From: Chaetorhynchus papuensis
Taxonomy: Eukaryota > Chordata > Aves > Passeriformes > Rhipiduridae
DNA length: 64,000 bases
Direction: 5' to 3'
Assembly (NCBI GenBank): GCA_013396525.1
Contig: VWYX01000751.1
Coordinates: 310,001 to 374,000, forward strand
In this document: piece after piece, positions 1-12,300 of the stretch
Layout of the letters: the number at the start of each line of letters is the position of its first letter
How positions within the stretch are numbered: position 1 is the first letter of the stretch
Notes under the pieces: model-generated
Databases searched by the model: none
The model's input: only the letters and a program-made list of their open reading frames with translations
What the model was told of the DNA's origin: nothing
Program-made: the position numbers and the translations under genes

Positions 1-1496
1 GCCTGTGCAGTTGGTCTGTGTTTCGAGTGATGGTGAGAGATTACTTTCTTGAAGAATAGGAAATAGGGGAAAGGAAATATTCTTTGCTTTAGATGCTGGC
101 AAATCACAGACATGCTTGACTTTCATGTTCTTTGCCTTCAGGGAGGTCACAAGTCATTGGCTGTAAAGCGCTTCACTGGTCCTGCTCTTAAATGCATTAG
201 AGGGTTCTGCACACATAGCTGCAAGCAGTGACCCCCAAAACCAAGTTACCAGTGCTCAGTCTCCTGTAGGTGATGGCAGCATGTGTTTAAATCTGTGTGT
301 ATACTTTTATAAAAGAATGTTCTGTCTCTTTCTGAATTCTGTTTCCTCTGGTATATATGAGTGCATGCATTTGAGCTGCTTCTGAGAGATTCTTCAGTCT
401 TGCTGCACCAGTGACCTCTGCCTTCCCTGCTCCTTGTTGGACAGTCAGAAGTCGGCTCTCACCTGAGCATAGGCAACCTGAACTGCTGTCATTCCTTAGC
501 CATGGACCAGGTGAAGCCAATAGAGCAGACGTTCACATCTAAGAAGATCAGCTTTGGATTGTTCTGTTTGTAAATCAAAGATAAGTCTCTAGCAAACAAG
601 TGATTTTGGATATTGGTGACATCTACATGGACCTTCATCCATCTGTCCTTCAATCTAGCCCTGGCCAGGCCTCTTACCTGGGTGCTTGATTCTGTCATTG
701 AGCCATAGCTAGGGAGAATTCAGACTGTAATGAAGAGACTGCAATTCTTAAGAGCTAATAAGTTCAGCTACAGCAGACACAAAAATTTAAGACAAGTTAT
801 GGTGGGGCAAACAAAACAAAAGAGAAGCCTGGAGAAAAGAACACATGGGGATCAAGGAACTTATGTACAGCTCTGAGACTCTGGACAGATTTCATCTGAG
901 TTTGATTAGAGAGATTTGAGTCTGGTTGTATTTTAAGCATGTTGGTTCAGTAGTTCTTTGCAGACTCTGTAAGAAACCTGATGAAGCTCACTAGCAGAAA
1001 ATTTCTTTTTAAGCCTCTGTTTAGGGAGCTGGCTCTTGCTTATATATAGGTAGACAGCTATTCAGGGGGAACATTATGCCATGACTTGGTAAGACCTGAG
1101 CATAGGTTTAGGAGCAGTGGAAGAGTGTACAGTGCTGAGAATTCATTGATACCAAGTGGGACATTTAACACTGGACAGGATGCAAACTCAGTGAAAGTAA
1201 TCTGGCATTTGTAAAGGGAGGGACTGGTTGATTTTGTATATCTTTTTATAATTCTGAGCTTCAGTCTCACACTGTAACATGAATGACAGCACTGGTCTTG
1301 GATGAGAACGAAGTCAGTGGCGTGGGCAGCTTCACGCTGCAGAGAGTTTCTGTATTCTGGTAAAATTAGAAACCTGGCAGAGCCGTTGTGCCTTTGCCGT
1401 ATTCTTTTGAGAGTATACCAGTTGTTTTGGTTATGTGGAAGGAACATTCTGTGCAGTAGCTAGACACTGGGAGGGATTTGGCAATGTCAGAGTTGC

Positions 1497-1585
1497 CTAT
1501 CAGGATCATCATAATATTAATTTAGTGTTTAAGATTACAGTGTAATTAGCAACCGCTTAATTAATTCCCTCTTCCTCTGTAACAC
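1497..1585. other. Candidate conserved non-coding element, AT-rich
   Basis: The stretch is dense in TAAT/ATTA cores (taatattaattt, gtaattagc, ttaattaatt), with one preserved CpG in the middle and no repeat signature. Such composition is typical of conserved homeodomain-type enhancers, but it also occurs by chance in AT-rich introns. This is inference only; no alignment was possible. Confidence 0.22.
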
Positions 1586-2089
1586 AGGCCAATCTGTTAG
1601 CTGCTTCTTTTTGAGTTGGAGGTGATAATTACCCTCGTGCACCAGAGATAAAATAAGAACCAACTCAAGCCTTCATGCAAGACTGATTTGAACCTCCCTC
1701 CACTTCAAAGTTGTTCTTTGAGGTTGTGAAGATGCTTTGAAAAATTTTTCTTCTGTATGGTCTCTGTAGCTGTGCAGCTCCTGAGTTCATCGGGGGCATG
1801 AAAGCCTGAAAAGCCAGAAAAAAAAAATTGCTGTGCTCAGTTTACAATTTGAAAAGCAGGAAACATGAGAAACCTAACCTCCACAAGGAGGGAGTGTGTC
1901 TGTTTTGCTACTGATTCCCAGCTTGGTCCACTCTTGGATGCATTTCTGAGCTTTTGCGTCTTTCCCTCTTGTCAGTTCTACTGCCTTTATCTCAAACCAG
2001 GTTTGATTCCCTTGCCTCCCTGGTTTTCATGATACCTCAACTGTACTTTATGCCCTTCCTGGGCATGTTTATGGTGAAAGGTGGGGCTA

Positions 2090-2440
2090 GTATCTGTTGC
2101 TGTCGCGCCGTGGACAGGTAGAGAAACCACACAAAGTCCAAGCTCAGGTATCAATGGCAGCAAGCGATTTAATGGTTTTTCCTGAGGCTTTTATATATTA
2201 GTGTTGAATGGCATAAGATCCTTTGGCCATCCACCCCTTGAGGGGATTGGCCAAATTCTGAGACATCCATTCCCAAATATTTTGCTAATTAAAACCATAA
2301 CAATCTGGCAAAACAACCCTCAGGTGCAAATGTTTACAAAACGGTAACTTTGTTTTTGATAGCTTGTATGGGAAAGACAGAGCTCTCACAAAATGCTACA
2401 GAGAGCTGAAGAAATTCACTGGTGAAGCTTTTTCAGTATC
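2090..2440 (-). mobile_element. Solo LTR of an endogenous retrovirus, with 5-bp target duplication
   Basis: Read on the minus strand, positions 2435 to 2095 form a 341-bp unit that begins TGAAAAAG and ends GACAGCAACA, the TG...CA ends of a retroviral LTR. It is flanked by the 5-bp direct repeat gtatc at 2090-2094 and 2436-2440. Inside, on the minus strand, are a TATA box (TATATAAAAG, 2188-2197) and, about 15 bases further on, an ATTAAA polyadenylation signal (2168-2173). A poly(A) signal so close to the TATA box implies a short R region, the layout known from alpharetrovirus-type LTRs. No primer-binding site or internal gag/pol sequence follows, so only a solo LTR remains. Family assignment is uncertain. 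One alternative for the upstream end is the CA at 2399-2400, but that gives no target duplication. Confidence 0.78.
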
Positions 2441-3356
2441 CATAAGTATCCTGTGCCAGATACTCCCTTCAGTAGGCAGATTTTGGGAAAACTGACTTTG
2501 ATGGAAGTTACACAAATTGTTCTTCATGGCAACGATCTTGAAGTTCAAATGACACGTTAGTGGACAGGCTCGTCTAGGTGTATATCCCCTTCTCTCCCTC
2601 CAAACATAACCTGTATGTTTCTCTTCCATTCACTGACTGTGGAAAGAGAGGAACTTTAGTGATAGGAATTGTGAAATACCCTAGGTCTATTTTCAGAAAT
2701 CAGTAAGGCACTTAAGAATATAATCCATTGTCCATGGCAATGTGTAACTAACAGGCTTTGGCTGGATCCCATATCCTGGTTTTGTAATTGGGTATTCGAC
2801 CCTTTGGCCCCATAGTCCTTTGTGCAGTTGAATATCCCCAAAAGTACTGCTGCTTATGCTAATCTATGAGTTTGTCTTCAGTCACTCTGTTCCCTGCTGA
2901 GCTTCTACCCAGAGCAAGCAAGTTAGGCAGTTTGGAGGTGTGAAGATGAAGTGTGGGATAACTGATGGGGTGCAAACGGAGTCTGGATGGCCTCTGTTAC
3001 TAGCAGCAGACCCTATTGTGGAAGCCCCAGATGGCTGACTGAAGATGGGAGTCTGCTGTGCAAGGTGCTGTACAGAGATTAGGAAAATGCTTTGAGCGTC
3101 TCAAATAGAAGACGGTATAGGAGTGCCAAGTGTTGCTTATTTTTAATAGCTACGTATCAATGAGGCCCCGCATGTCTTTTTATAAGTGCTCATTGAAATG
3201 AAAATATTTTCATTTAATTTATTAATGAGTCTGTTGCCATAGGCTTCACTGTGGAGCCTAAACTTTGAAACCTAAGGTACATACATTCTGTTTAACAGAA
3301 GTCTTATTGTTTTGATAACTGCAGAGCTTGCTCAGCATTTTTGGTTTCATTTGCAG

Positions 3357-3440
3357 ACGGCAATTATCACCTATGACTACCTCACCTCTCTTCGGAGTGT
3401 CCCATATGGATCAGAGGAGTATGAATTCCTCAAATCACAG
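3357..3440 (+). CDS. ADCK1: ADCK1 coding exon (28 codons, N-terminal region)
   Basis: The exon encodes TAIITYDYLTSLRSVPYGSE and then EYEFLKSQ, the conserved ADCK1 segment that follows the N-terminal membrane-anchor region and leads into the UbiB-specific N-terminal extension of the kinase fold. It is 84 bp and phase 0 at both ends. The acceptor ttgcag ends at 3356 and the donor is CAG|gtaggt at 3440/3441. Upstream in-frame codons exist in the intron but do not match the family, so the splice acceptor and not the upstream ATG marks the border. Residues correspond to about 45-73 of the roughly 520-residue protein. The preceding exon with the start codon is outside the window. Identification rests on the YDYLTSL and SVPYGSEEY signatures and on the collinear downstream exons. 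Confidence 0.96.
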
Positions 3441-5668
3441 GTAGGTAATAGCACTGAACTGCATTCCTTGGAAACTGCAAGGCACAGGTGTGTTGCCAAA
3501 ACCATTGCTGTAATGCTGTCAGCTTAATAATTCAATATGTTTTCTAGCAGATTGTTAACAGCAATATTAGATAACAGTCCCATATTAGATAAGCATCTTG
3601 CAGGACTTGCATTGCCCAGTGGAGGAGGTCCGCTTCTTTGTCAAAAGTAGCCGTATGCATCCAGTGCTCACTTAAGTCCAGTAGAGACTCAAGTCCTTGG
3701 TGTATGTATTTGGGCTCTGCTACCAGATCTCTGCTGCCCAGACTGGTTGTGTGGAGGTCAGCTGCTGAGAGTGGCCTGGCAGTGCTTTCTTTTTCTGCTT
3801 GTTGTTTGGTAATGGCTGTAACATAAAGGCTGAGTGATTTAAATAAACAGAGTGTGTTGAAAAGGAAATAATAGCGATGAATCAGACTTGCAGATCTCCG
3901 AGGAAATGAGAATTGTGCAAAGAAGTGTATATCTCATTGCCAAACACACTGTTGTGTTTTGATATCAGTAATTAACAATAATTGCAAAAGCATTTCTAGT
4001 GAGAAGGAAGACAAGCATCCCCACTGCTCCTCTCAAGTCTTGTGCTGCACCTTTCCTTCCAGGCTATAGTCCTATAGTTCACTGAGCTGTGAATGACACC
4101 TGGTTTTAGTTGACTGCTTGTGACGTATGTTAGCCAGGGTTTCTCTGCTATTCCAGTTCAAGGCCTCTTTGGAGTGGGAAGTGCAGCTTGTGCCAAATTC
4201 GGTCAGTCTGCATAGTATATTTGAAGTAAGGTCTTTAGCCTCATTTTTCTTCCTGGTGCTTGTAGGATTTAGGCCACTGATGTGGTTATAATGCATGGAG
4301 TGGTGCTCTGCAGGGATTCTCAGACTGGAGGGACTGTAAGGCTGGAAACAGCCTTGAGTAAGGTAGAAATCAGTGACACAGGACTCCAGCACGCTTTGGT
4401 ATTCCTCTGGCAGAAAATCCACATCATCAGTATGGTCTTATTGTATTTGGAATGGTTTGCAGAATGGCTTCCTTAGGGTTGTTCTCATCCTCTCCTGTTT
4501 AAAGATGCTAAGCTGTTCCGATGTAGCTCCTCATCCCAGGTGAGTGGCACTGATGCCCTGGCATAAACTGGAGATAGGTGTGTTGGAGTCTGGAGCTTCA
4601 CTGTCCATCTGCCCATGTCTCTGCCCTGTACCTTTGAAATGGGGTTTGCAGAAGGGCTGCCTGTAGCTTCCTTGAGCGACACCCAAGTTGTGGAGTTATC
4701 GGTGCCGTGAACAGCTTATCACTTGGCAGAATTTGCAGCAGCTGTTGCAAATTCCTCACTTTTTGCCATGGATCTCCATGGTTTCATTAACCTCTGTCGT
4801 GCAGGTTTTGGTGGTTTGTCAGTCCGTGCCCCAAGCAGCCAGAAAGGGCCCTGTTTACTAGCATTGCACAGAGCTGTGGCCTCCCTGGTGGGCAGCCTAG
4901 ACTAGCTGAGTCAGCCCCTGCGTGGGGCAGAGCCAGTGGCAAGCACAGCATGCCAGCATGGCCAGCACTAGCCTTTGGCTGCATAGAGGGGTATGGAGCT
5001 GGGAGATAGGAGGGAATTGGCACAGGCATAGTATGAGTTGGTGAAACTCGTTGACCAGTGGAGGCCTGTCCTGCTGTTGACAGGTGGTACGGAGTGCCAC
5101 CACTGAGCCTGGCAGGAACACCACTTAAGGGTTCTTCAGCAACATCCCTGTAGAGGTTGTGCCAGTGAAGCATCAGTTTGGCATGGGAGATACTTTGGAC
5201 CTGGGCAATTGCACACCAAACTGTTTATCTCACTGCAGTTTTAAGTGGATGGCAACCAAGTCTTTACCACCTTGCGGCTCTTTTAACTCTGTGGCAGCTG
5301 TTTTTGTTGGTGTTGTACTGGCTCAGAATGACTTTTAAGAAGTTGCCCCATTGGAGTTGGTACATAAGATTAGTCACTGGATGGGGCCAAGAGGATGTGA
5401 ATGCCCCTCCCAAATAAGTGTTTTGTTTTAACAATACTTAGCCAGATGTTGCTTCTACTGGCTTCTGTCCTGGATAGATCTCTTGTACTCTCAGCCCTTC
5501 ATCGTACTCTGTTTCTGTCCTTCTAGTGAGGCCAGCTTAACCTCCTCTTCATATATTAAGAGTTTGGAATTTTCTTATAAGCATGTGTATAAATTGGCTG
5601 CTGATTTCCAGATGCAATTTTGGTACTGTGTCTAGAAGTGAGATTCTGTGAGGCAGGGTGTATCTTTA

Positions 5669-5686
5669 TGTGTGTGTGTGTGTGTG
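5669..5686. repeat. (TG)9 microsatellite
   Basis: Nine uninterrupted TG dinucleotides in the 21.7-kb ADCK1 intron. It could be length-polymorphic. Confidence 0.95.
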
Positions 5687-8600
5687 AGATTTGGGGACCA
5701 TGCTGATAGTGCCAAAAGGTCTGAATGCAGTTGTGCCTCTCTCCAGTGTGGGGGTGCAGCTGCATATATGTCTGTGAGGTGCTTGCAGCTTGGGGTGGAA
5801 AAACACTTTTCTCTGTGGATCTCCCCCTGGATAGAACATACTGGTGATGCTACTCCACTGCAAATAATGCTTAACTTGTTCTCCATGGATTCCCAGTGAA
5901 ACATTAAACTGGAGTCTCTAAATTACCCATGGCCTTGCATGAGAGATGGGAAGCTTCAGTGGCAGCACCAGTCCCTGAGCCTACTGGGGCCAAACAGGGA
6001 CAGAGTCATTAGGAAACAATTAAATGCAAAGCAGATTAAGAAGGAAATGGGTTCCCCAGGGACTTTTAGTCAGGTTCCTGCTTAGCTCCAAGGAATTATC
6101 TTCAATTTTACTATATATTTCTGTCCCTTGTGGACCACTTTTGATGCTAATAATCTAAGCCCTTCAGTTCTCAGCACTTTTTTATGGCCACCAGATTGGG
6201 GGTGTTTTACTACTTTCCATGAGGCAGCAAGCAGTAGATGGGAATTCACTGTGTGCTGAGGTTAGTGTGCCTCTCCCTGGATCTCCTGTCAGCTAGGAGA
6301 TACGAGAATCCGCTTTCCAGATGGCACCCAAAGCTGTTCCTCAGCAACCGCTTTTCATTCCTGTCCCTGCCTGTAGCAGAGATGAACCTGCTTATGTGCT
6401 CAGGCTTTATGTCCTTCCCAGTGGTTGCTTCATCTCACCCCTGGTGGCTCGACCACATTGGAAACTCAATCCTTCTCCTGAGTTAGGGGTCCTTTCCTGG
6501 TGTGTGGGCCCTCTTCCTGCATATGATGCCAGTGTAATGCCAGTGTACTGATGTCAAGGCCAGTGGTAGCCCTGGTCGGCTCCAAGGCATCGTATGTCTG
6601 TAGGTCTACCGTCAGGAGCATTAGGGCAGTTATGACTTTTCTTTCACTTCATGTCTGTTTCATTAAATGATTCTGGACATCTCTGCACATATAAGCTTGG
6701 GCATTTCTTTTCATTTCTGCTCCTGCTTGCACTGGGCCAGAGAAGAAGGAGGGCAGCCTGCTCGGTGCCATTCCTTACCTTTTGTTTTCAAAACAGTTTT
6801 ATTCTGTAGGAGGCTACATTTCTCTGACATTCTTCTGCTTCCTTGAGTGTTGGCCCTTTGCAGTGTTTGTCTCCTCAGCATCAGCCTACCACGTGACATT
6901 TCCAGTGGTGTTCCTCTCAGTGTAGCACCTGGATGTCTTGGCTGACACTTCTTACATTGCTGGCATCAATTTCTGTTGATCCTGCTGTCAGTCAGGAGGT
7001 GTGTCGCAACATGCAGTTTGTTTAAGGGCTGGTATCAATGGAATTCTGAGTTGTCAGTGTAGTAAGAGGATTGCAGTGGGTAAGTTGTCTTGCAGATTTT
7101 GGCACAAGTGGCCACAGCTGAAAATCTTGAGCAGGACATCTTTTTGTTGTTTTCCTCTGTAAGACAAAAGGTTACTGCTGTGAGTTTTGTTGGTTTTTTT
7201 TTTTTTTGTAATGAAGAGGAGACTGCAAGGAGAAAAAGGGTCTGTGGTCAAGGTATCTCAGAAGACAGTGTGAATCCATTCTTGAATTAACTTTGTTGGC
7301 TATAAAATTGCTTTGTCAGGGAAAAGCCATTTGGGGAGGTTAATTAAATCTCCTCCTTTTGAGAGCAGAATTAGGATGTTCTCCTCATTCAAACTTATGG
7401 TTATTGGGCTGTCAGTACCTGGGCAAATATTTGGAAAGCGTAACCTTGTGCCATCATTGTACAGAATACGATTTCTTGCTCCTCTGAGGCTCTTCCTGGC
7501 TTTGCTGTGTTTGTTTTTCACAGTGGAGTGGGTGTTTTCAAAATGAGTTTTGTCTCACAGTGAAGTTGCCCAACTGAAGGATCTTGGAAAGAACAGGAAT
7601 TAATGTACGCGTGTGTGTTTTCAAAAATAATCTACAGTTTCTGGATAGTTCAGACCAATGAAATAGCCTGTGTCTTTGGACTTCCCTTGTGATTCAGTAA
7701 CACTGTGTGCCTTAAATATTAAGTGAAGTCCTAAAACAGTTTTTTCCTGATGGAGGTGGACTGTATCTGCAGAGAGAAGTCCTCAGGAACTCTCCACGGC
7801 ATTCCTTCAAAAAGGCAACTGTGAATGGAGACTGTGGGCTGTTCTACACCACAGCCAGTGTGTGCAGTGGTGGGTCTACTTGTGCTTCAGCCTCTGGTGA
7901 ACTGAGGTGAGAAGCAAATGTACTTCCCTATGAGACACGAAATAACCATTAGGTGGCAGTGACTTTCTGTCACCAAACTAAATGGGGACCAGTAAGAGAG
8001 AGGTGAAGAGCTTCAGAGCCCATCCACAGTCCCTGAGCTGATCATGTTTGGTTGCCCTATTATGTGCTCCCCAGGATATCTCTTCATCTAAAAGGCATGG
8101 TCGACACTAATGCAGTCTAAAAAAGCTACTGTCAGGGCCAGCTGGTGGCTTGATGACTCTACATTTGAGCACTGCTGTCTAGCAAACTTCCTGCCAACAC
8201 ATAAAGCATGAAAGCTTTGTACTGAAATCACATAACAAGCTGTAAAAGAAATCTTATAATTGTAAGACACTTCTTTTTCCTCCTTGTGCTTTCTGGAGTG
8301 GTGTCAGCTGAATGCTCTGGCCGTAGCATTTTCAGGTTTTAATTTTGTAGCATCAGGAAGGTCCATTTTTTGGGGGATCTGTGCCTATGGAACCAGATGT
8401 TCTTCAGTCATCTACAGTGATTTATTCAGAGAAATGGACCATCTACTCTGACATTTTTGAAGGAGAAATAAGAAGATAAGTGAGGGGAAGTAGGCAGTGC
8501 CTCATTTATTGTATATTTTTTCCTGGTTGTGCACACTTTTTTTTTCAGGTTGTCCCTGAAGTGCTTTGCTCCAGGAGCACGAGTGTGAGTTGTCAGGCAC

Positions 8601-9262
8601 TCGGCTTCCCTGAGCATCTCTCAGCTTCCCAGCAGGAGTGACACAGTGTGCCTGGGGAGCATTTAGCTGTCTCTCCTCCAGGTGGGGCTATCCCTTTTCA
8701 TTTGAGTCCCTGAGGCCCTCACCACAAGGCTTCCTTAGAGCTGCTAGAGAGGTATGTAGAAGCCAGAGTAGTATCTGAAGAACATCTCATCTGGTAGACT
8801 GAGGAAACCATTAGGAAGCCCTGGCAGGATGCAGGCTGCAAGGAGCTTGCATCTTAAGAAACATTATAAAAGGAACAAATGAGAAGTGGAGAAATAATCA
8901 TGCTTTATTTAATGTTTGGACTATGCCTTGAGTCTCAATGTGAAATGAATGCTAAGCAGTGCAAAGTCACGAGGTATGGCAAGAGATGGTATCTTCTCTG
9001 AAGAGCTCATGGTCGTGGTTGATTTGTCTAGATTTCCACCCTAGATGTGAGTGGTGCAAATACATGCAGACATGGAATTTTTCAGAGGCTGAAGGTCTGT
9101 GTAAAGAGGGAAGGAGACAAAAAGCAGAAATTATGTAGGATGCCACTGTAAGTGACTTAACGCTGATCCCATTGACATTGGATCAGGCCCTGATTAGGGA
9201 TGTTTTCTTAATGAAGGACCGTGTAGCTCTGAACTACTGACCAATTTATATGGTTCACAGAA

Positions 9263-9345
9263 CACAGAATCACAGAATATTCTGCGTTGGAAGGGACCCA
9301 CAAGGATCATTGAGTCCAGCTTTTAAGGGAATGGCCCATATGGTT
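9263..9345 (-). mobile_element. CR1 LINE 3'-end fragment (minus strand)
   Basis: The plus strand reads acagaatcacagaat...ttggaagggacccacaagg...catTGAGTCCAGC, the reverse complement of the last ~80 bp of avian CR1 elements. Those elements end in imperfect copies of an 8-bp repeat and carry the conserved 'gtcccttccaac' block. The match stops soon after the block, so this is a severely 5'-truncated copy, as is usual for CR1. Confidence 0.85.
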
Positions 9346-12300
9346 GTTGGAGGCCACCTGTAAAATCAGTAGAGCTGACAGGTAGCCAGTACTTACCTAT
9401 TTTAAGAACAGGAATACAGCTGTCTTGAGAGTACAATAATCTTATCTGAGACTAGGAAAAATAGATACCTAAAAGTTTCATTTGGGGATAGAGACATACA
9501 GTTGCAATGTCAAAGCGGACTTCTGAAGTGTTGTTTTGTTTGCCCTGTGAGTCCTTGGCAAGACCCATATTGTGAATTCTATTCCCTTTTCTAAGGTTCT
9601 TGTAGTTGGCTTGCAGTGAAACACTCTCTTGAAAGACTCCAAATTAGGAGTACAAATTATATGTAAAACCAGGGGTGAAGAGAATCGGTGGCATGCAGAG
9701 GATATTTCATGTATCAGGCCGGGTTGGAATTTCAGAGCAGGACTGAATATTGTAGATTTGCTGTGCTAAACCAGTGACCTTCTCACATTCTCCCCAAAGT
9801 GGATCTGATAAAAGAATGTGCTGGAAGGCAGCTCACAATTACCTTACCTGTCAAGCAAGTGTCTTCATTTAGTCAGTTAAGTCAGTGGTGAGGGAATTGC
9901 TGTGGTGAGTGGTGTCTCGCAAACACTCCTCTGGACTTGTTTGCAACATGGGAGGCATCTTAGTGAGTTCCAGGCAAATCCTTTGAACATATGTGGCGGC
10001 TACACTGTTTGCATACTTGAGGGAAAGGTGTCTCTGAAAGGAGCTGCTGTATTCTTCTATCTCGTGCTCCGGGGCCAGGCAGGACTCTGTCAGGCCTGAG
10101 GAAGCCCTATGGACTCGGAAGAAAGGAAGCTAAGTTTCTCTTAAACTGGAGTAGTTGATGATTTAGTTCGAGGAATAAACCAAAAAGTATTGTTCAATGT
10201 CAGGTTTTAAAGCTATCCCTTCCTTTATTTACTAGAATGTTCAGGTGCCCTGCCTGGAAATGTGCATTTTTGTACATCTGGACAGACTCATCTGTTTGCC
10301 TTAGACATGTGCCAGTTTGTTCAGGTGGGAGTGCTTATAGTGAAGTAGCCACTTTTGAACAAATTCAAAGGTTCAAAGATGGCTTTGGAAGAGTCAATCC
10401 AAGATGGTAATTCACTGCCACACTAATTAAGCCTACTTTTGGTCCTATAGAACTGGCTCGGGGTGTCCTTATTTTTGTTGGGTTTTTTATTTACTTGTAT
10501 CTTTTTTGGCTTGAGAGTTCTGTCTCAGTGGCTGCAAGTTCTGCTGATGGTGCACCATTCAGAGCAGCTTGCTGCTCCTTCCTCTGCAGTAGCATCATTT
10601 TGGCAGGTCTGACACCAGTAACAACTTGTTCTTGTCAGTGTACTGAGCCAATGTGACATGGAAGAGGGCCACAGCCAGCAGATAAACAAGGGTCATCTTT
10701 ATAAAGCCTCCACTCTGTTCTGAGCTCCACTTTAAAAAGGAATTTGCATGTGAGCTTGCACATGTATGAACCTGTCCAGTATTTTATGTAATGCCTTCTG
10801 CCAAGCCTGGATCCATTTACTATGTTGCTAGTTTTGCTGAATTTAGAGGTAAATTCACTGAAAAGGTCACTAGCAGAATTGCTTTTCAAAAAAACCCCAT
10901 GTCTTAAAATGTCTTTACTGCCTGTGCAGTCTTTGTTTGAAAACGTACTCATTTTGAGTTGCCTGTGAACTCTGTAACTGTGCAGCCTGTTTGTTATTGT
11001 CGAGCTTTTCTGAACACAAGTTGTTTTTTACAGAACTGTTGAAGGGCAGCAGGCTTTGTTTATCGTAGAACGGGTGTTTGAGGAGAAGAAGGGAAGATAC
11101 ACTTTTCTCCCTCGGGCCCTTTCCTTTGCATTCCAAGTCAGGCAGCACAGCTGGGCATTTCCCGAGCCTGGTAGAAGCTGTTTCATCTCTGCAGGGCCCT
11201 GGTATCACCTGTTCTGTCTCTCTTCTTCCTCTCCAGGACAACTTCCCTGCTTCTATTTCTTGCAGTAAGCTGAGGTTTTGCTGTGTCAGTCTGAATTGGG
11301 ATACAGAGTGGTGATCCTTGACTGGGGAATGTTAAATTGGAATGATGGCTCCTGATGGGGAGATGAAATCATCTCTCTGATGGAGACTGAGAAACATCAA
11401 GACTATTAGCTGGAACTGCACTTTCCTCACTCTGAGCTGGTGCTAGTTCAGGACTGTGTGCTTGAAGACAAGAAGTGACTGCAATCTGATGCATGTGAGG
11501 GGCTCCCAAGAGCAATACCAGCTCCTGCTGCCCTGGCTGGCAGGGTATATCCTCTGCAACTTTCCTTGACTTCCACTCTTCCCACAGTGGACTGAAGCTG
11601 TACCAGAAGTGATGTTTGATTCTTTTAAACCTATGTTTTGATTTTAGGGTAGCAGTTGTTTGGTCATGTGGTTAAGTACTGAGCAAAATACATGCAGAAT
11701 CAGCTTCATGCATGCATCTCTCCTGGAATATCCCCATCTGAACACATGCAGCTTCCCACACTGACCCTGCACAGCTGAGCTCTCTGTTCACTTGTACTGC
11801 CACCCTGTATCAGGCCTGAATCAGCTTCCTGCCTGCTCCATCTCTGCCCTTACCTCTGCCCGCTGATGTCTCAGCCCTGGCCGCCACCTCCCTGGCCCTG
11901 CGTTGTTGGCAGATTGGATACAGGCTTACCCCACCTGGCCACACATTTTTTGGTAACTCACGTGGGAAAGATTTGCCACAATCTTAATTTTCTGAGAACT
12001 GAGACCCAGGTGCTGGGAGGATACATTGCCAGACCTAGGCAGGACAGCTCTCCCAGGCTGTAGCTTTGCACACTTGTGTCAATGGCAGCCAGACCAGCAG
12101 GTTTCCCTGTCCCAGTCCCTCTCTGGAGTAGGATTCCCAGCTCTGGCACAGCTTGGTCCTCATCTGAGATGACGAGCTCTACATTGTGTGTGCCTTAGTT
12201 TCATTCCTGTAAATCTCACTCCAGAGACAGTCATATGTCAGGTTCCACAACATGCTGAAATCCAATGAGCTCACTGCCCAAGGAACTCTTCCATTTACAA

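Larger units (their letters stand above)
1..3356 (+). other. Intron upstream of first visible ADCK1 exon (3' part)
   Basis: No coding exon was found here; in particular there is no match to the hydrophobic N-terminal start exon expected for ADCK1. The intron ends with a weak pyrimidine tract and the acceptor ttgcag at 3351-3356. It contains the solo LTR at 2095-2435. An AT-rich, homeodomain-motif stretch lies at about 1497-1585, and another AT-rich stretch with tttaatttattaatgag lies at about 3195-3230. The remainder is unremarkable unique-looking sequence with low CpG. Confidence 0.85.

Noticed and set aside
1..3356. Search for the ADCK1 start-codon exon
   Set aside because: No sequence encoding the expected N-terminal membrane anchor and its following conserved stretch was found, so it must lie upstream of the window.
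4690..5200. GC-richer block with several overlapping open frames, considered as a hidden exon or CpG island
   Set aside because: CpG dinucleotides remain rare, frames on both strands are open without family similarity, and no convincing splice pair bounds it.
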